Assembly (NCBI GenBank): GCA_018369015.1
Contig: JAGZDD010000002.1
Coordinates: 1-64,000, forward strand
From: Clostridiales bacterium
Lineage (GTDB): Bacteria; Bacillota; Clostridia; Lachnospirales; Lachnospiraceae
Direction of reading: 5' to 3'
DNA: 64,000 nucleotides
Shown here: positions 52,906-61,472 of the stretch, in pieces
Position numbering within the stretch: position 1 is the stretch's first letter
How the letters are laid out: every line of letters begins with the position of its first letter
Program-made: the position numbers and the translations under genes
The notes under the pieces: generated by a model
The model's input: the letters and a program-made list of their open reading frames with translations, nothing else
The model's database searches: none
What the model was told of the DNA's origin: nothing

Positions 52906-52980
52906 GTAACTATTCAGCCGCGATAGCGGCGTTGAGCTGCATTAGCTGCGTGAATCCGAGATGTACGGCTGAATAGATAC
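52906..52980. mobile_element. 75-bp MITE with perfect 8-bp target duplication over a stop codon
   Basis: Terminal repeats GTAACTATTCAGCCG and CGGCTGAATAGATAC bound the element. Flanks at 52898-52905 and 52981-52988 are both GAATAAAA. The left copy contains the TAA stop of the small gene. It shares the TCCGAGATGTACGGCTGAAT segment with the element at 27890. Confidence 0.92.
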
Positions 52981-53015
52981 GAATAAAATGCAGGTTGCCC
53001 GGCTTTAAAGATCGC

Positions 53016-53087
53016 CTGTCCGTCAAATACTTCACTGTCAGTACCAGGAAAACGGCGCTTACAGGCAGAGAGGCATTTGACGGACAG
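53016..53087. repeat. 13-bp inverted repeat in the gap before rpiR
   Basis: CTGTCCGTCAAAT (53016-53028) pairs perfectly with ATTTGACGGACAG (53075-53087). It lies after the RpiR gene on its transcript side and may form a terminating or stabilising structure. The rest of the gap shows nothing. Confidence 0.6.
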
Positions 53088-53140
53088 CAGGGCGTTTAAC
53101 CCCTGTAGCCTTTTAAGCTCAGCTTTGCAGCCCTCTCATC

Positions 53141-53935
53141 TCACAGCATGGCAAGCTCCCGGTAAATTGCTGACAAATATTGAAATGTCAGATCGTGGAG
53201 CATAATTGAAGAAACTGCCGAGGAGGCTTTGCCTATAACAAGTATTTCATCGCATAGCTCTTCATTATAAAAATGCTCCTCACACGACATAACAATAATT
53301 TTACACCCCATTTGTTTACAGGCTTTCAGGGCCGGGCAGACGTCATAGGTTCTGGTGCTGCCGTCATAAACGAAAAACACAAGGCAATTTTTATCAATAC
53401 CTTCCTGGCGCATAGCCTCCATGCAGCCGCCAGGGTGGATCATAGAAACACTTTTCCCCGTAACCGCCAGGTCGCTGTGAAGCGCAAAGCGCACAGTTGA
53501 ATAGAAAAGGTCAACAATAAATATTCTACGGCTTTTCTCAAATTCCTTTGCGGCCCTAACACAAGCGGCTCGGTCTAATAAGTCCTCAAGCATCTCATAA
53601 TCATCATTAATAATTCGCTTATACTGCTCAAAAAAGTTCTGGCTTGTATAATTTTCTCCGCGCGAAAAAGGCGTATTCAAATAAGTATATTTACTCAGCG
53701 CGTCGATCATACGTACTTTAAATTCCGTAAACGACGCATAACCAATTTTACGGCAAAACCGCAGATAAGTTGATACCGAAACCTGACACAGCTCTGAAAT
53801 CCGCTCTACGGTCATAGATTTAAAATCTGCAATATTTTCCAGCGTAATCTGGGCTATGCGCTTTTCTATATGGCTGTCATTTATAAATGTATATTCCGCT
53901 GCAAGCGCGAAAATAGGATTGTCACTAAGCTGCAT
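53141..53935 (-). CDS. RpiR-family regulator divergent from a sulfatase
   Basis: The 264-residue protein has an RpiR HTH (RISELCQVSVSTYLRFCRKIGY near 50-70) and a SIS-like domain (IFIVDLFYSTVRFALHSDLAV, CLVFFVYDGSTRTYDV). It faces the sulfatase and solute-binding genes, with a perfect palindrome in the shared promoter region, so it probably controls both. The ATG at 53935, after GGGGAG, is preferred to the TTG at 53950. Ligand unknown, probably a phosphorylated or sulfated sugar. Confidence 0.82.
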   Translation of the reverse strand: MQLSDNPIFALAAEYTFINDSHIEKRIAQITLENIADFKSMTVERISELCQVSVSTYLRFCRKIGYASFTEFKVRMIDALSKYTYLNTPFSRGENYTSQNFFEQYKRIINDDYEMLEDLLDRAACVRAAKEFEKSRRIFIVDLFYSTVRFALHSDLAVTGKSVSMIHPGGCMEAMRQEGIDKNCLVFFVYDGSTRTYDVCPALKACKQMGCKIIVMSCEEHFYNEELCDEILVIGKASSAVSSIMLHDLTFQYLSAIYRELAML

Positions 53936-53995
53936 ACAGTCACTCCCCAACCTTTATCCCCAAAATCAGGACTTCTCCCATCTGAATCTTCATTT

Positions 53996-54024
53996 ATTAT
54001 AACTTGAGAAAAATATAGCTGCAA
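53996..54024 (-). promoter_or_regulatory. Promoter of the RpiR gene
   Basis: TTGCAG (54024-54019) and TATAAT (54001-53996) lie 17 bp apart on the minus strand, upstream of the ATG at 53935. The palindrome starting at 54026 abuts the -35. Confidence 0.65.
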
Positions 54025-54025
54025 G

Positions 54026-54058
54026 ATATTTTCATGTCATATTTTGACATGAAAATAT
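54026..54058. promoter_or_regulatory. Perfect palindrome between rpiR and the sulfatase
   Basis: ATATTTTCATGTCA (54026-54039) and its exact complement (54045-54058) are separated by 5 bases. It abuts the RpiR promoter and overlaps the -35 area of a candidate rightward promoter whose TATAAT is at 54059-54064. It is a likely dimer operator. Confidence 0.6.
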
Positions 54059-54171
54059 TATAATCTGCATTTCCCATGAAACAACATGGCATTCATTCTA
54101 AGATCAACTCATGGTACACTTTTTATAACAATCATATATATCACAGATAAAGCTTTGCAGGAGGTTTGTTT

Positions 54172-55728
54172 ATGAGAATACTTATGCTGGATTTAGACAC
54201 TCTGCGCCCGGATCATCTGGGCTGCTACGGTTACTCCAAAAACACTTCGCCAACAATTGATTCCATTGCCAGGAGCAGTATGCGCTTCGATGAATACTAC
54301 TGTTCTGACGCCCCATGCCTGCCTTCAAGAGCCGCTCTTTTTTCAGGGCGTTTCGGTATACATAACGGCATTAGCAATCACGGAGGAACCGCTGCTGATA
54401 TGCGTCTTTTAGGCCGTGAACGCGGAATGAGAGATGACCGTATGGAACACAGTATTTTCAATATTTTCCGGCAGGCAGGAATGCACACAGTTTCTATTAG
54501 CACTTTCGCAGAACGTCACTCTTCATTCTGGTTTAATGCGGGTTTTCACGAAATGATTAACGTTGGCAAAGGCGGCGGGGAAACCGCCGGTGAGGTCATT
54601 CCCCATGCCCTGGACTGGGTACAGCGTCACAGCAAAGAAGATCAGTGGTTCATGCACCTGCATTTGTGGGACGCTCATGCCCCCTACCTCACTCCAAAGG
54701 ATTATATCAATCAATTTGTAAATGATCCTGTATCTGACTGGATTGATGAAGACGTTTTCAGACGCCACCGCCAAAAGGCCGGACAACATTCATTAAATGA
54801 ATTGGGCGGATTTTCCGAAAACAGCCGCTTCAGCCATTTCCCAAAGCACCTCAACAATGCTGCAACAATGGAGGAGCTTAAGCAGGTGCTTGACGGCTAC
54901 GACTGTGGGATTCATTACATGGATAGCCAGATCGGACGCCTCATCCGGCTTTTTAAGGAGCTGGAAATCTACGATGATATGGCCATTATTATCACAAGCG
55001 ACCACGGTGAGGACTTAGGAGAGCTTGGAATTTATTCGGAACATGGCGTATGCGACTATTGTACTACCCATATTCCTCTGCTCATTAAATGGCCCGGATT
55101 AAGCCCTGGAATTGATTCCAGATTAAGGTATAATATCGATCTTGCCCCAACACTTTGCGATTTACTCGGCGTTAAGCCTTATCCCTGGTGGGATGGCCAA
55201 AGCTTTGCTCCGGCTTTGGCCAAAAATGGGCTTTCTATTTCCCCGAAGCCTTATGAGAAAGCCAAAAAATATATTTATGCTTCGCCAACATCTGCTGATG
55301 ACGGCCATGAATATCTTGTAATGACCCAAAGCGCCCATGTATGCCAGCGGGGAGTACGTTTTGATGATTACTACTATATCCGGACTTATCATTCCGGCTA
55401 CCACCTGTTCCCAAAGGAAATGCTTTTTAATATTAAAGATGATCCCCATGAACAGCACAATCTCGCCAATGACTACCCAGAGTTGTGTGCTAAGGCCTGC
55501 CGTTACCTGACAGACTGGCAGGAGGAAATGATGCTTACCTCTGAAGACGACCGCGATCCCCTTTGGACAACCCTTCTTGAAGGAGGCCCGCTCCATGGCC
55601 GCTGCGATACGCAGGCCTACTATGAACGGCTCCTAAAAACAGGACGTATTGAGGGTGCCAAAGAATTTAAGCGGCGTTTTGGCAATGAATTTGGAAAAAA
55701 GCCCCAGGGCTTTAGGATGACGCCATAA
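54172..55728 (+). CDS. Cys-type sulfatase
   Basis: The 518-residue cytosolic enzyme has the sulfatase motif CLPSR (Cys49, converted to formylglycine), metal ligands in LMLDLDTLRPDHLG (D7, D9) and ITSDHGEDLGELG near 275-290. It removes sulfate from sulfated sugars. Formylglycine formation in anaerobes needs a radical-SAM maturase, which is not in the window. Absence of a signal peptide suggests imported substrates. An in-frame TTG lies 6 bases upstream, but AGGAGG favours the ATG at 54172. Confidence 0.88.
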   Translation: MRILMLDLDTLRPDHLGCYGYSKNTSPTIDSIARSSMRFDEYYCSDAPCLPSRAALFSGRFGIHNGISNHGGTAADMRLLGRERGMRDDRMEHSIFNIFRQAGMHTVSISTFAERHSSFWFNAGFHEMINVGKGGGETAGEVIPHALDWVQRHSKEDQWFMHLHLWDAHAPYLTPKDYINQFVNDPVSDWIDEDVFRRHRQKAGQHSLNELGGFSENSRFSHFPKHLNNAATMEELKQVLDGYDCGIHYMDSQIGRLIRLFKELEIYDDMAIIITSDHGEDLGELGIYSEHGVCDYCTTHIPLLIKWPGLSPGIDSRLRYNIDLAPTLCDLLGVKPYPWWDGQSFAPALAKNGLSISPKPYEKAKKYIYASPTSADDGHEYLVMTQSAHVCQRGVRFDDYYYIRTYHSGYHLFPKEMLFNIKDDPHEQHNLANDYPELCAKACRYLTDWQEEMMLTSEDDRDPLWTTLLEGGPLHGRCDTQAYYERLLKTGRIEGAKEFKRRFGNEFGKKPQGFRMTP

Positions 55729-55776
55729 ACAGTTTTTCTTGCTAACAAACTTATTTATTGTATGAGGAGGATTTTT

Positions 55777-57432
55777 ATGAAGCACAAAAAATTATATTCC
55801 GTCTTATCTACAGCATTGATTACCGCAGCTGCTATTTCCGGCTGCGGCAACTCAGAAATTTCAGGCCAAAGCGTCAATCCGGCGGATAATAGCAGCGGTG
55901 AGGCCATAACAGAAAACAGCAGCAATACCAGCAGCCTAAACAGTATCCGTATGAACGCTGAAAGTTCAGCTAATTCTTCAGGCGGTTACAATGTCACCTG
56001 GGAAGACATGGCTGATATTATTATTGTCTATCCTACAATGAGTACAATACAGCCCGGGCTTTCGGCTGTTGAGGATGCTATGAACGAAATTACGGAATCC
56101 GAAATTAACACTCATGTTTCTCTGCGTATGATCGAGGTCGGTAACTATGACCAGCAGATGAACCTTATGATGTCCTCCGGCGAACAAGTCGATTTGGCCA
56201 TTACTATGCCGGCCGGTCCATCCTCATTTGCAACAATGACTTCGCAAAAACAGCTTATGGATATAACCAATCTCCTGGAAGAATACGCCCCAAGAGCGCT
56301 GGCCGGAGTCGGCAGCCTTATCGGAGGCACCCAAATCAATGGGCATACGTATGCGTTTCCTGCATATAAAAGCTTTTCCTCGGGAATTTATATCAATATG
56401 CGCACGGATGTTCTTAATGATCTCGGCCTTTTAGAGAAAGCACAAAATATGACGACACTGACAGAATATGGTGAAATTATGGAAGCTGTAAAGGCAAGCG
56501 ATCAATGGAAATATCTTGCCGGATGCGCAGCTACCGACGGCCATGGCGCAGTTTTGGCGCTTAATGGAACTGCCGGATTTTCCGACAATTTTTCGGATAC
56601 AACATTTTTAGATAACCTTGGAGATACTCTTTTCACTGTCGGTATACGAAATGACGACGATACGGTTCTTAATGTTTATGCCAGTGAAGAATTTAAGAAA
56701 AATTATGAAATTGTCCGAGGATGGTATGAAAAAGGTCTTGTATACAAGGATTCTGCCACAACAGCAGAAATGGGTACCTCGCTTGTAAAATCTAATATTG
56801 TGTTTTCCTACACATCCCAGATTGAAATCGGGGCTGAATCCTCTGCCGATACAAATTGCGGTATGGATATGACCAGCGTGCGAATTGCGGAAGTTCCCAT
56901 TACGACAAGCAATCTCACAAAATTTACCTGGGCTATTCCAAACACAGCGAAAGAACCGGAAGCTGCTGCAACGTTTCTTGAAATGATGTTTACAGACTCA
57001 CGAATTGCCAATCTTTTTGCCTGGGGTATTGAGGGAACAGACTATGAAATCGATAACGATGGCATTGCCCATTATATCGAGGGCAACGAAACCCCCGCTT
57101 ATCATGGTGTCAATTTCCTTAATGCCAATAAATTTATTCTTGCTCCCTGGGAAGGCGAAGACCCAAAATTAAACGCGCAGCAGGAGGAGCAGATGAAAAA
57201 TGCTGCTGCAAGCAAATACCTGGGCTTTGCATGTGATACAACAGCAATCACTGATGAAATCAGCGCCATCAATAATGCTATTGAACAATATAAGGCCCAG
57301 ATTATTTCCGGCGCGGCCGATGAAGCAACTTTTAATGAGTTTTTACAAAAATTGGAGGATGTAGGAATACAAACCGTTGTAGATACCTATCAGACACAGC
57401 TTGACGCCTGGCTAAAGGCCACCGGAAAATAG
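55777..57432 (+). CDS. Solute-binding lipoprotein, orphan of ABC permeases
   Basis: The 551-residue lipoprotein has a signal peptide ending in ISGC (C23) and the family-1 solute-binding fold (YDQQMNLMMSSGEQVDLAITMPAGPSS near 120-150). It lies 48 bp after the sulfatase. No permease or ATPase gene is adjacent, so it must use a transporter encoded elsewhere. AGGAGG precedes the ATG at 55777; the ATG at 55762 would place the site inside the gene. Substrate inferred as a sulfated oligosaccharide. Confidence 0.83.
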   Translation: MKHKKLYSVLSTALITAAAISGCGNSEISGQSVNPADNSSGEAITENSSNTSSLNSIRMNAESSANSSGGYNVTWEDMADIIIVYPTMSTIQPGLSAVEDAMNEITESEINTHVSLRMIEVGNYDQQMNLMMSSGEQVDLAITMPAGPSSFATMTSQKQLMDITNLLEEYAPRALAGVGSLIGGTQINGHTYAFPAYKSFSSGIYINMRTDVLNDLGLLEKAQNMTTLTEYGEIMEAVKASDQWKYLAGCAATDGHGAVLALNGTAGFSDNFSDTTFLDNLGDTLFTVGIRNDDDTVLNVYASEEFKKNYEIVRGWYEKGLVYKDSATTAEMGTSLVKSNIVFSYTSQIEIGAESSADTNCGMDMTSVRIAEVPITTSNLTKFTWAIPNTAKEPEAAATFLEMMFTDSRIANLFAWGIEGTDYEIDNDGIAHYIEGNETPAYHGVNFLNANKFILAPWEGEDPKLNAQQEEQMKNAAASKYLGFACDTTAITDEISAINNAIEQYKAQIISGAADEATFNEFLQKLEDVGIQTVVDTYQTQLDAWLKATGK

Positions 57433-57518
57433 CAGAAAAACCGAGCAGGATGGAGGAATTAGCCTCACTACCACCATTTAATTTATAGAGATTAATTGTA
57501 AAAATTTTTTAAAGCGAA

Positions 57519-57547
57519 TTGACATAGTTTCCTGCTATGAATATAAT
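57519..57547 (+). promoter_or_regulatory. Consensus promoter of the type III toxin-antitoxin locus
   Basis: TTGACA at 57519-57524 and TATAAT at 57542-57547 are exactly 17 bp apart, a perfect consensus. Transcription should start near 57554, shortly before the antitoxin repeats. Confidence 0.85.
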
Positions 57548-57553
57548 AATATC

Positions 57554-57705
57554 AGAGATGGAGGAATCCATCATCGAAAATATTGTTCGCCTACCGCTGG
57601 CGGCTTATAAATGAACGGCTCGAAAATATTGTTCGCTCACCGGAAGCGTCTAATAAATATCCGGCTCGAAAATTCAGCCCTATCGTAAGGTAGGGCTATT
57701 TTTAT
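57554..57705 (+). ncRNA. Repeat RNA antitoxin of a type III system with terminator
   Basis: After a small hairpin (GATGGA/TCCATC at 57557-57572), two 46-base repeats start at 57575 and 57621, each beginning CGAAAATATTGTTCGC and ending CGGCT; a third begins at 57667. A terminator (AGCCCTA with TAGGGCT, then ATTTTTATC) follows at 57676-57705. Type III antitoxins have this plan: tandem repeats, then a leaky terminator, then the toxin gene. The toxin cuts the transcript into repeat units, which bind and inhibit it. The unit length is near that of CptI-type RNAs. Confidence 0.82.
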
Positions 57706-57719
57706 CGGTGGGAGAAACT

Positions 57720-58202
57720 ATGATCTACGAAAAAGGATATGTTTATCATATCAAAGATGAATATTTTGAAAAAGTAAAAGACGATAAGCTCATGCAGAAC
57801 AAAGAAAACGGTACATACCGTCCTACCTTCTATTGTCTGCGTGATGAAAAAACTTCTCTCCTGTGGATGGTTCCTTTAAGTAGCCGGGTGGAAAAATTCC
57901 AGGAGATCTATAATAAGCAGATAAAACGATATGGCAGATGCCTGACGATCGTTCTCGGAGAATTTGACGGTAAGAAAGCAGCTTTCCTGTTACAAAATAT
58001 GTTTCCTGTCACGGAACGCTATCTGGATCATATACATACCAGAAATAATAACCCTGTTCCAGTTAAACATTCTATTCACAAAACTATCAGTACAAACATG
58101 AAAAAAATCCGCCAGCTTCATGCCCGTGGAAAAAAGATCGTTTTCCCCGACATTACAAGGCTGGAAACGATTATGCTTTCCGAACTTGAAAATCACGATT
58201 AA
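57720..58202 (+). CDS. Type III toxin endoribonuclease (ToxN/AbiQ/CptN family)
   Basis: The 160-residue protein matches the type III toxin fold: YEKGYVYHIKDEYF, NKENGTYRPTFYCLRDEK, LLWMVPLSSRVEKF and the AAFLLQNMFPVTERYLDHIH stretch near 92-111. The S54-S55 pair aligns with the catalytic Thr/Ser region of ToxN. These enzymes cleave RNA and arrest growth, often giving phage protection by abortive infection. The antitoxin RNA lies directly upstream. The GGGAG site favours the ATG at 57720 over GTG at 57708. Best fit is the CptIN group. Confidence 0.87.
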   Translation: MIYEKGYVYHIKDEYFEKVKDDKLMQNKENGTYRPTFYCLRDEKTSLLWMVPLSSRVEKFQEIYNKQIKRYGRCLTIVLGEFDGKKAAFLLQNMFPVTERYLDHIHTRNNNPVPVKHSIHKTISTNMKKIRQLHARGKKIVFPDITRLETIMLSELENHD

Positions 58203-58208
58203 GAAAAA

Positions 58209-58245
58209 AGGACGCATTCCCCACTCCGGGAAATGCGCCCTTTTC
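58209..58245. terminator. Terminator after the toxin gene
   Basis: GGACGCATTCCC pairs with GGGAAATGCGCCC across a short loop, followed by TTTTC. It lies 7 bases after the stop codon. The stretch from 58246 to 58341 shows no gene. Confidence 0.75.
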
Positions 58246-58341
58246 ATTATTTTCCAGCCGGAACAAAGGCAAAGCATTGAGGCAACGCCCACCTCCCCCC
58301 CCGGTGGAGCTTATGGACACCGCCGTAAAGCGGCATATCTG

Positions 58342-59625
58342 TTATTTTCCTTTTTTAGAAAGAAAACGCTTCTTTATGGCATTTCCTAACATGCCGCCGC
58401 CAAACAGGAAAATTAAATAAATCCAGCCGGACAGGGAGAACTGTGCAATCGGGCTGTATAAAGCGCCGACGTTACAGCCGTTGGAAAGACGTGTGCCAAC
58501 GCCCATTAAAAGTCCGCCGATGATAAACAATATAACCTCTTTCGGCGTAACCTTCCAGTTGGCCTTGAGCTGTTTAACAAAAATACCCATCATCAGCGTT
58601 GCAATCAGCGCCCCAATGATGATACTGATATTCTGCACATTCATTGCATTGGAGAAAAACGCACCCGTAAAGGATTCGGCGCCCTGCTGGGTGAACGACG
58701 TAATACTGTCCGCAGATACGCCAAACAAAAGAAGCAGCTTGCCAAACCAGTAACCATAAGGCGTGGAAGCGCCCCAGCCGCCTTTGGTAACAATCATCAA
58801 AGTTCCAAAAAGAAGTGTGATCACAACAGCACCCATTTTTAAAGTCCATGGCTTTGCAAAAACACGGTAAAGACTTGTTTCGGACAGAGGAGACTCAGCC
58901 TTTTTATCCTGAAGTACCTCGATTTCTTCCTTTTCCTGCTCGATTTCAGAATCTATACCTGTGTAGGTGCCATTTTTACGGCGCTTATTCTCATATACCT
59001 TTGCCAGCCCGGCAACTACAAGGCACAAAATACCGGTCAAAATAATCGCGCCAAGATAGCCGTTCATTCCGTCAAATTTAAACCAGTCCGGGAAGAATAC
59101 ACCTTTTTCTGAGGATGCACTATGTACAAGAGTATCTGTTACCCAGCCCTGGGTCGCCTGTAACGGGAAACCGATAAAAACTCCGACGCCAAAGAAAAAT
59201 ACGGTAATCAGAGCTCGAATCGGGCTGACAACAAAGTCGGTCAATACACCGGAGGCACAGCACATACAAAATGCCATACCAATACCAAACATCAAGCCGC
59301 CGACAACTAACCCTAAGTTAATCTGGTTCACCCAAAGGCCGAAATTTTCTGCCCCTCCGGCAAACAGAAGGGCCGCCGTAATGACAGAGCTCATAAAAAA
59401 CATGAACATCAATGTTCTGAGCAGCTTTGTTGAGCCGCCGTTGTACGCACGGTTCGCGCTTCCGGCAAAACCGAACATCGCCCGCGACAGGGCGTAGCCA
59501 AGGCCCATGCCTACCAACATTCTGTAAATCAGGCTTCCTTCTCCCAAAAAGAACCCTCCACCAATGAGAACAACCAGAAAGACGATAATTCCCGCGATAA
59601 ATTCTTTTTTATTCAATGATTTCAT
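58342..59625 (-). CDS. YeeE/YedE-family sulfur transporter (TsuA-like)
   Basis: The 427-residue polytopic membrane protein has the two-part sulfur-transport domain with conserved cysteines: MCCASGVLTDF near 121-131 and LSNGCNVGALYSP near 395-407. TsuA-type members import thiosulfate; YedE forms are linked to selenium handling. It is encoded just downstream of a persulfide-type reductase-rhodanese, consistent with a sulfur assimilation or detoxification role. The GGAG spacing favours the ATG at 59625. Confidence 0.85.
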   Translation of the reverse strand: MKSLNKKEFIAGIIVFLVVLIGGGFFLGEGSLIYRMLVGMGLGYALSRAMFGFAGSANRAYNGGSTKLLRTLMFMFFMSSVITAALLFAGGAENFGLWVNQINLGLVVGGLMFGIGMAFCMCCASGVLTDFVVSPIRALITVFFFGVGVFIGFPLQATQGWVTDTLVHSASSEKGVFFPDWFKFDGMNGYLGAIILTGILCLVVAGLAKVYENKRRKNGTYTGIDSEIEQEKEEIEVLQDKKAESPLSETSLYRVFAKPWTLKMGAVVITLLFGTLMIVTKGGWGASTPYGYWFGKLLLLFGVSADSITSFTQQGAESFTGAFFSNAMNVQNISIIIGALIATLMMGIFVKQLKANWKVTPKEVILFIIGGLLMGVGTRLSNGCNVGALYSPIAQFSLSGWIYLIFLFGGGMLGNAIKKRFLSKKGK

Positions 59626-59648
59626 AACATTCTCCATTCCTTTAGGCA

Positions 59649-61337
59649 CTAATTAAAATTATATGCCGTTACAATAGGCTCACGGTTCTTTGTCACATCG
59701 TTAAAATATTCATAGAAACATATTCCGAGGAAGCTTCCTGAAATATTATAGGCATTGGTAAAGCCATGGCCCTGCAGAGCAAGCACCGCATTGTAGCTCC
59801 GCTGGGAGCTTCTGCAATGCAGATATACCGGGCGGTCTTTTGGAATCTCGTCAAGACGGCGGCGAAGCTGGCTTAAAGGAATATTTAAAGCGCCCTTGAT
59901 ATGGCCCTGAGCATATTCATTTTCTTCTCTCACATCAATAATGCACGCGCCGGATTCCACAAGCCCTCTCACAGCGTCAACCCTAACCTGCCTAAATGTT
60001 CCCTGCATCAAATTCGACGCTACTAAAGCCGCATGGTTTCCCGCATCCTTAGCGGTTGAAAATGGCGGTGCATAACAAAGCTCAAGATCTCTTAAATCAT
60101 CCACCGTTCCGCCAAACTTAATTAAAGTAGCGACAATATCGACCCGTTTGGCCGCGTCGCCTTTAGAAATTGCCTGCGCCCCGAGAATCTTCCCTGTGGG
60201 AACTTCATAAACCAGCTTATAGTGAAGCGGGCAGCTTCCTGGCATAATTCCTACTTTATCCTGTGGAATAACATAAACAATATCATAATTAATGCCTTCC
60301 TGCTCGCAGCGCGCCGCTGTCAGTCCGGTACTTGCCGCATTATAGTCAAATACTTTAATGCAGCTTGAGCCAATATAACCTGTATTTCTTACGACACGGC
60401 CGTAAATATGATCGGCTGCGGCTCTCGCCTGCTTCTGCGCCGGGCCGGCCAGTGGCAGCATTATGTTTTTATGGGTCAGCGGGTTAAACACTTCAATGGC
60501 ATCGCCCACAGCATAAATATCCGGATCGTTGGTGCGGTAATTAATATCCACCTTAATCGCCCCGCGCTCATTTAACTCAAGGCCTGCGTCCTTTGCAAGC
60601 CCGCTGTCCGGCCGTACGCCAACAGCCATAACGACGGCCTCGCCTTCCACAACCTTGCCGGACTGTAAAATCAGGTTCGACCCGTCAAAAGCCTCGGCGC
60701 GGTCGCCAACAATAAGATTTACGCCTTTATCCAGCATTTCTTTTTGAAGAATCTGAACCATATCATAATCATACACATTTAAAATCTGGGGCATGGCCTC
60801 CACAAGCGACACCTCGTAACCGGCTTCTACAAGATTTTCAGCAACCTCAATACCGATAAAGCCGCCGCCTACCACAGTGACCTTTTTTACTGCCTTTTCT
60901 TTAATAAATCCATACAGCTTTGCAATATCCACAACATTTTTTACCGTAAAAATATCCGCGTTTTCAATCCCCTTAATCGGAGGAACCACCGCATTAGCAC
61001 CGGGGGCGATAATCAGCTTGTCATAGCTTTCTTCGTATTCCTCGCCATTTTCCAGATTTTTTATCTTTACAGATTTTTCTGCCCGGTTAATTGAAAGCAC
61101 TTCATGGGAGGTTCTCGCCTGAATATTATACTGATTCGCAAACTGTGCCGGATTCATAAGCACCAGCGCGTCATGGGTCTTGATCTTTTCACTCAGGCGA
61201 TAGGGCAGACAGCAGTTTGAAAAAGATACGTGAGGACCTTTTTCAAGCATAATAATTTCCGCTCTCTCGTCAAGCCGTCTTAAACGTGCCGCCGTACTCG
61301 CTCCTCCTGCAACTCCTCCTACAATGACAAATTTCAT
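59649..61337 (-). CDS. CoA-disulfide/persulfide reductase fused to a rhodanese domain
   Basis: The 562-residue flavoprotein has an FAD loop (IVGGVAGGAS), the redox-active SFSNCCLPYRL with C42 in the position of the CoADR cysteine, an NAD loop (TVVGGGFIGIEVAENL), and a C-terminal rhodanese with the active C508 in LHCRSSQRS. Such fusions reduce CoA-persulfides, coenzyme A disulfide or polysulfide with NAD(P)H. It precedes the sulfur transporter by 23 bp, so the two probably act together. GAGGAGG sets the ATG at 61337. Confidence 0.9.
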   Translation of the reverse strand: MKFVIVGGVAGGASTAARLRRLDERAEIIMLEKGPHVSFSNCCLPYRLSEKIKTHDALVLMNPAQFANQYNIQARTSHEVLSINRAEKSVKIKNLENGEEYEESYDKLIIAPGANAVVPPIKGIENADIFTVKNVVDIAKLYGFIKEKAVKKVTVVGGGFIGIEVAENLVEAGYEVSLVEAMPQILNVYDYDMVQILQKEMLDKGVNLIVGDRAEAFDGSNLILQSGKVVEGEAVVMAVGVRPDSGLAKDAGLELNERGAIKVDINYRTNDPDIYAVGDAIEVFNPLTHKNIMLPLAGPAQKQARAAADHIYGRVVRNTGYIGSSCIKVFDYNAASTGLTAARCEQEGINYDIVYVIPQDKVGIMPGSCPLHYKLVYEVPTGKILGAQAISKGDAAKRVDIVATLIKFGGTVDDLRDLELCYAPPFSTAKDAGNHAALVASNLMQGTFRQVRVDAVRGLVESGACIIDVREENEYAQGHIKGALNIPLSQLRRRLDEIPKDRPVYLHCRSSQRSYNAVLALQGHGFTNAYNISGSFLGICFYEYFNDVTKNREPIVTAYNFN

Positions 61338-61367
61338 AGTAATATCCTCCTCTTTAACGTTTTTACC

Positions 61368-61381
61368 GTAACCATTCAGCC
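61368..61381. repeat. Solo terminal repeat of the MITE family
   Basis: GTAACCATTCAGCC matches the family terminal repeat with one variant base. No partner repeat is nearby, so it may be a remnant of a deleted element. Confidence 0.45.
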
Positions 61382-61472
61382 ATGCCAAATGATCACCTGC
61401 CCGACATACGGACTTTATCTAAAGAAATTCCCATTTTGCAGCTGCCCTCCTTTCATCTGCATACTGCATTTT

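Noticed and set aside
57575..57676. Tandem repeats as a CRISPR array
   Set aside because: The units are contiguous with no spacers, no cas genes are nearby, and the order with terminator and toxin fits a type III antitoxin.
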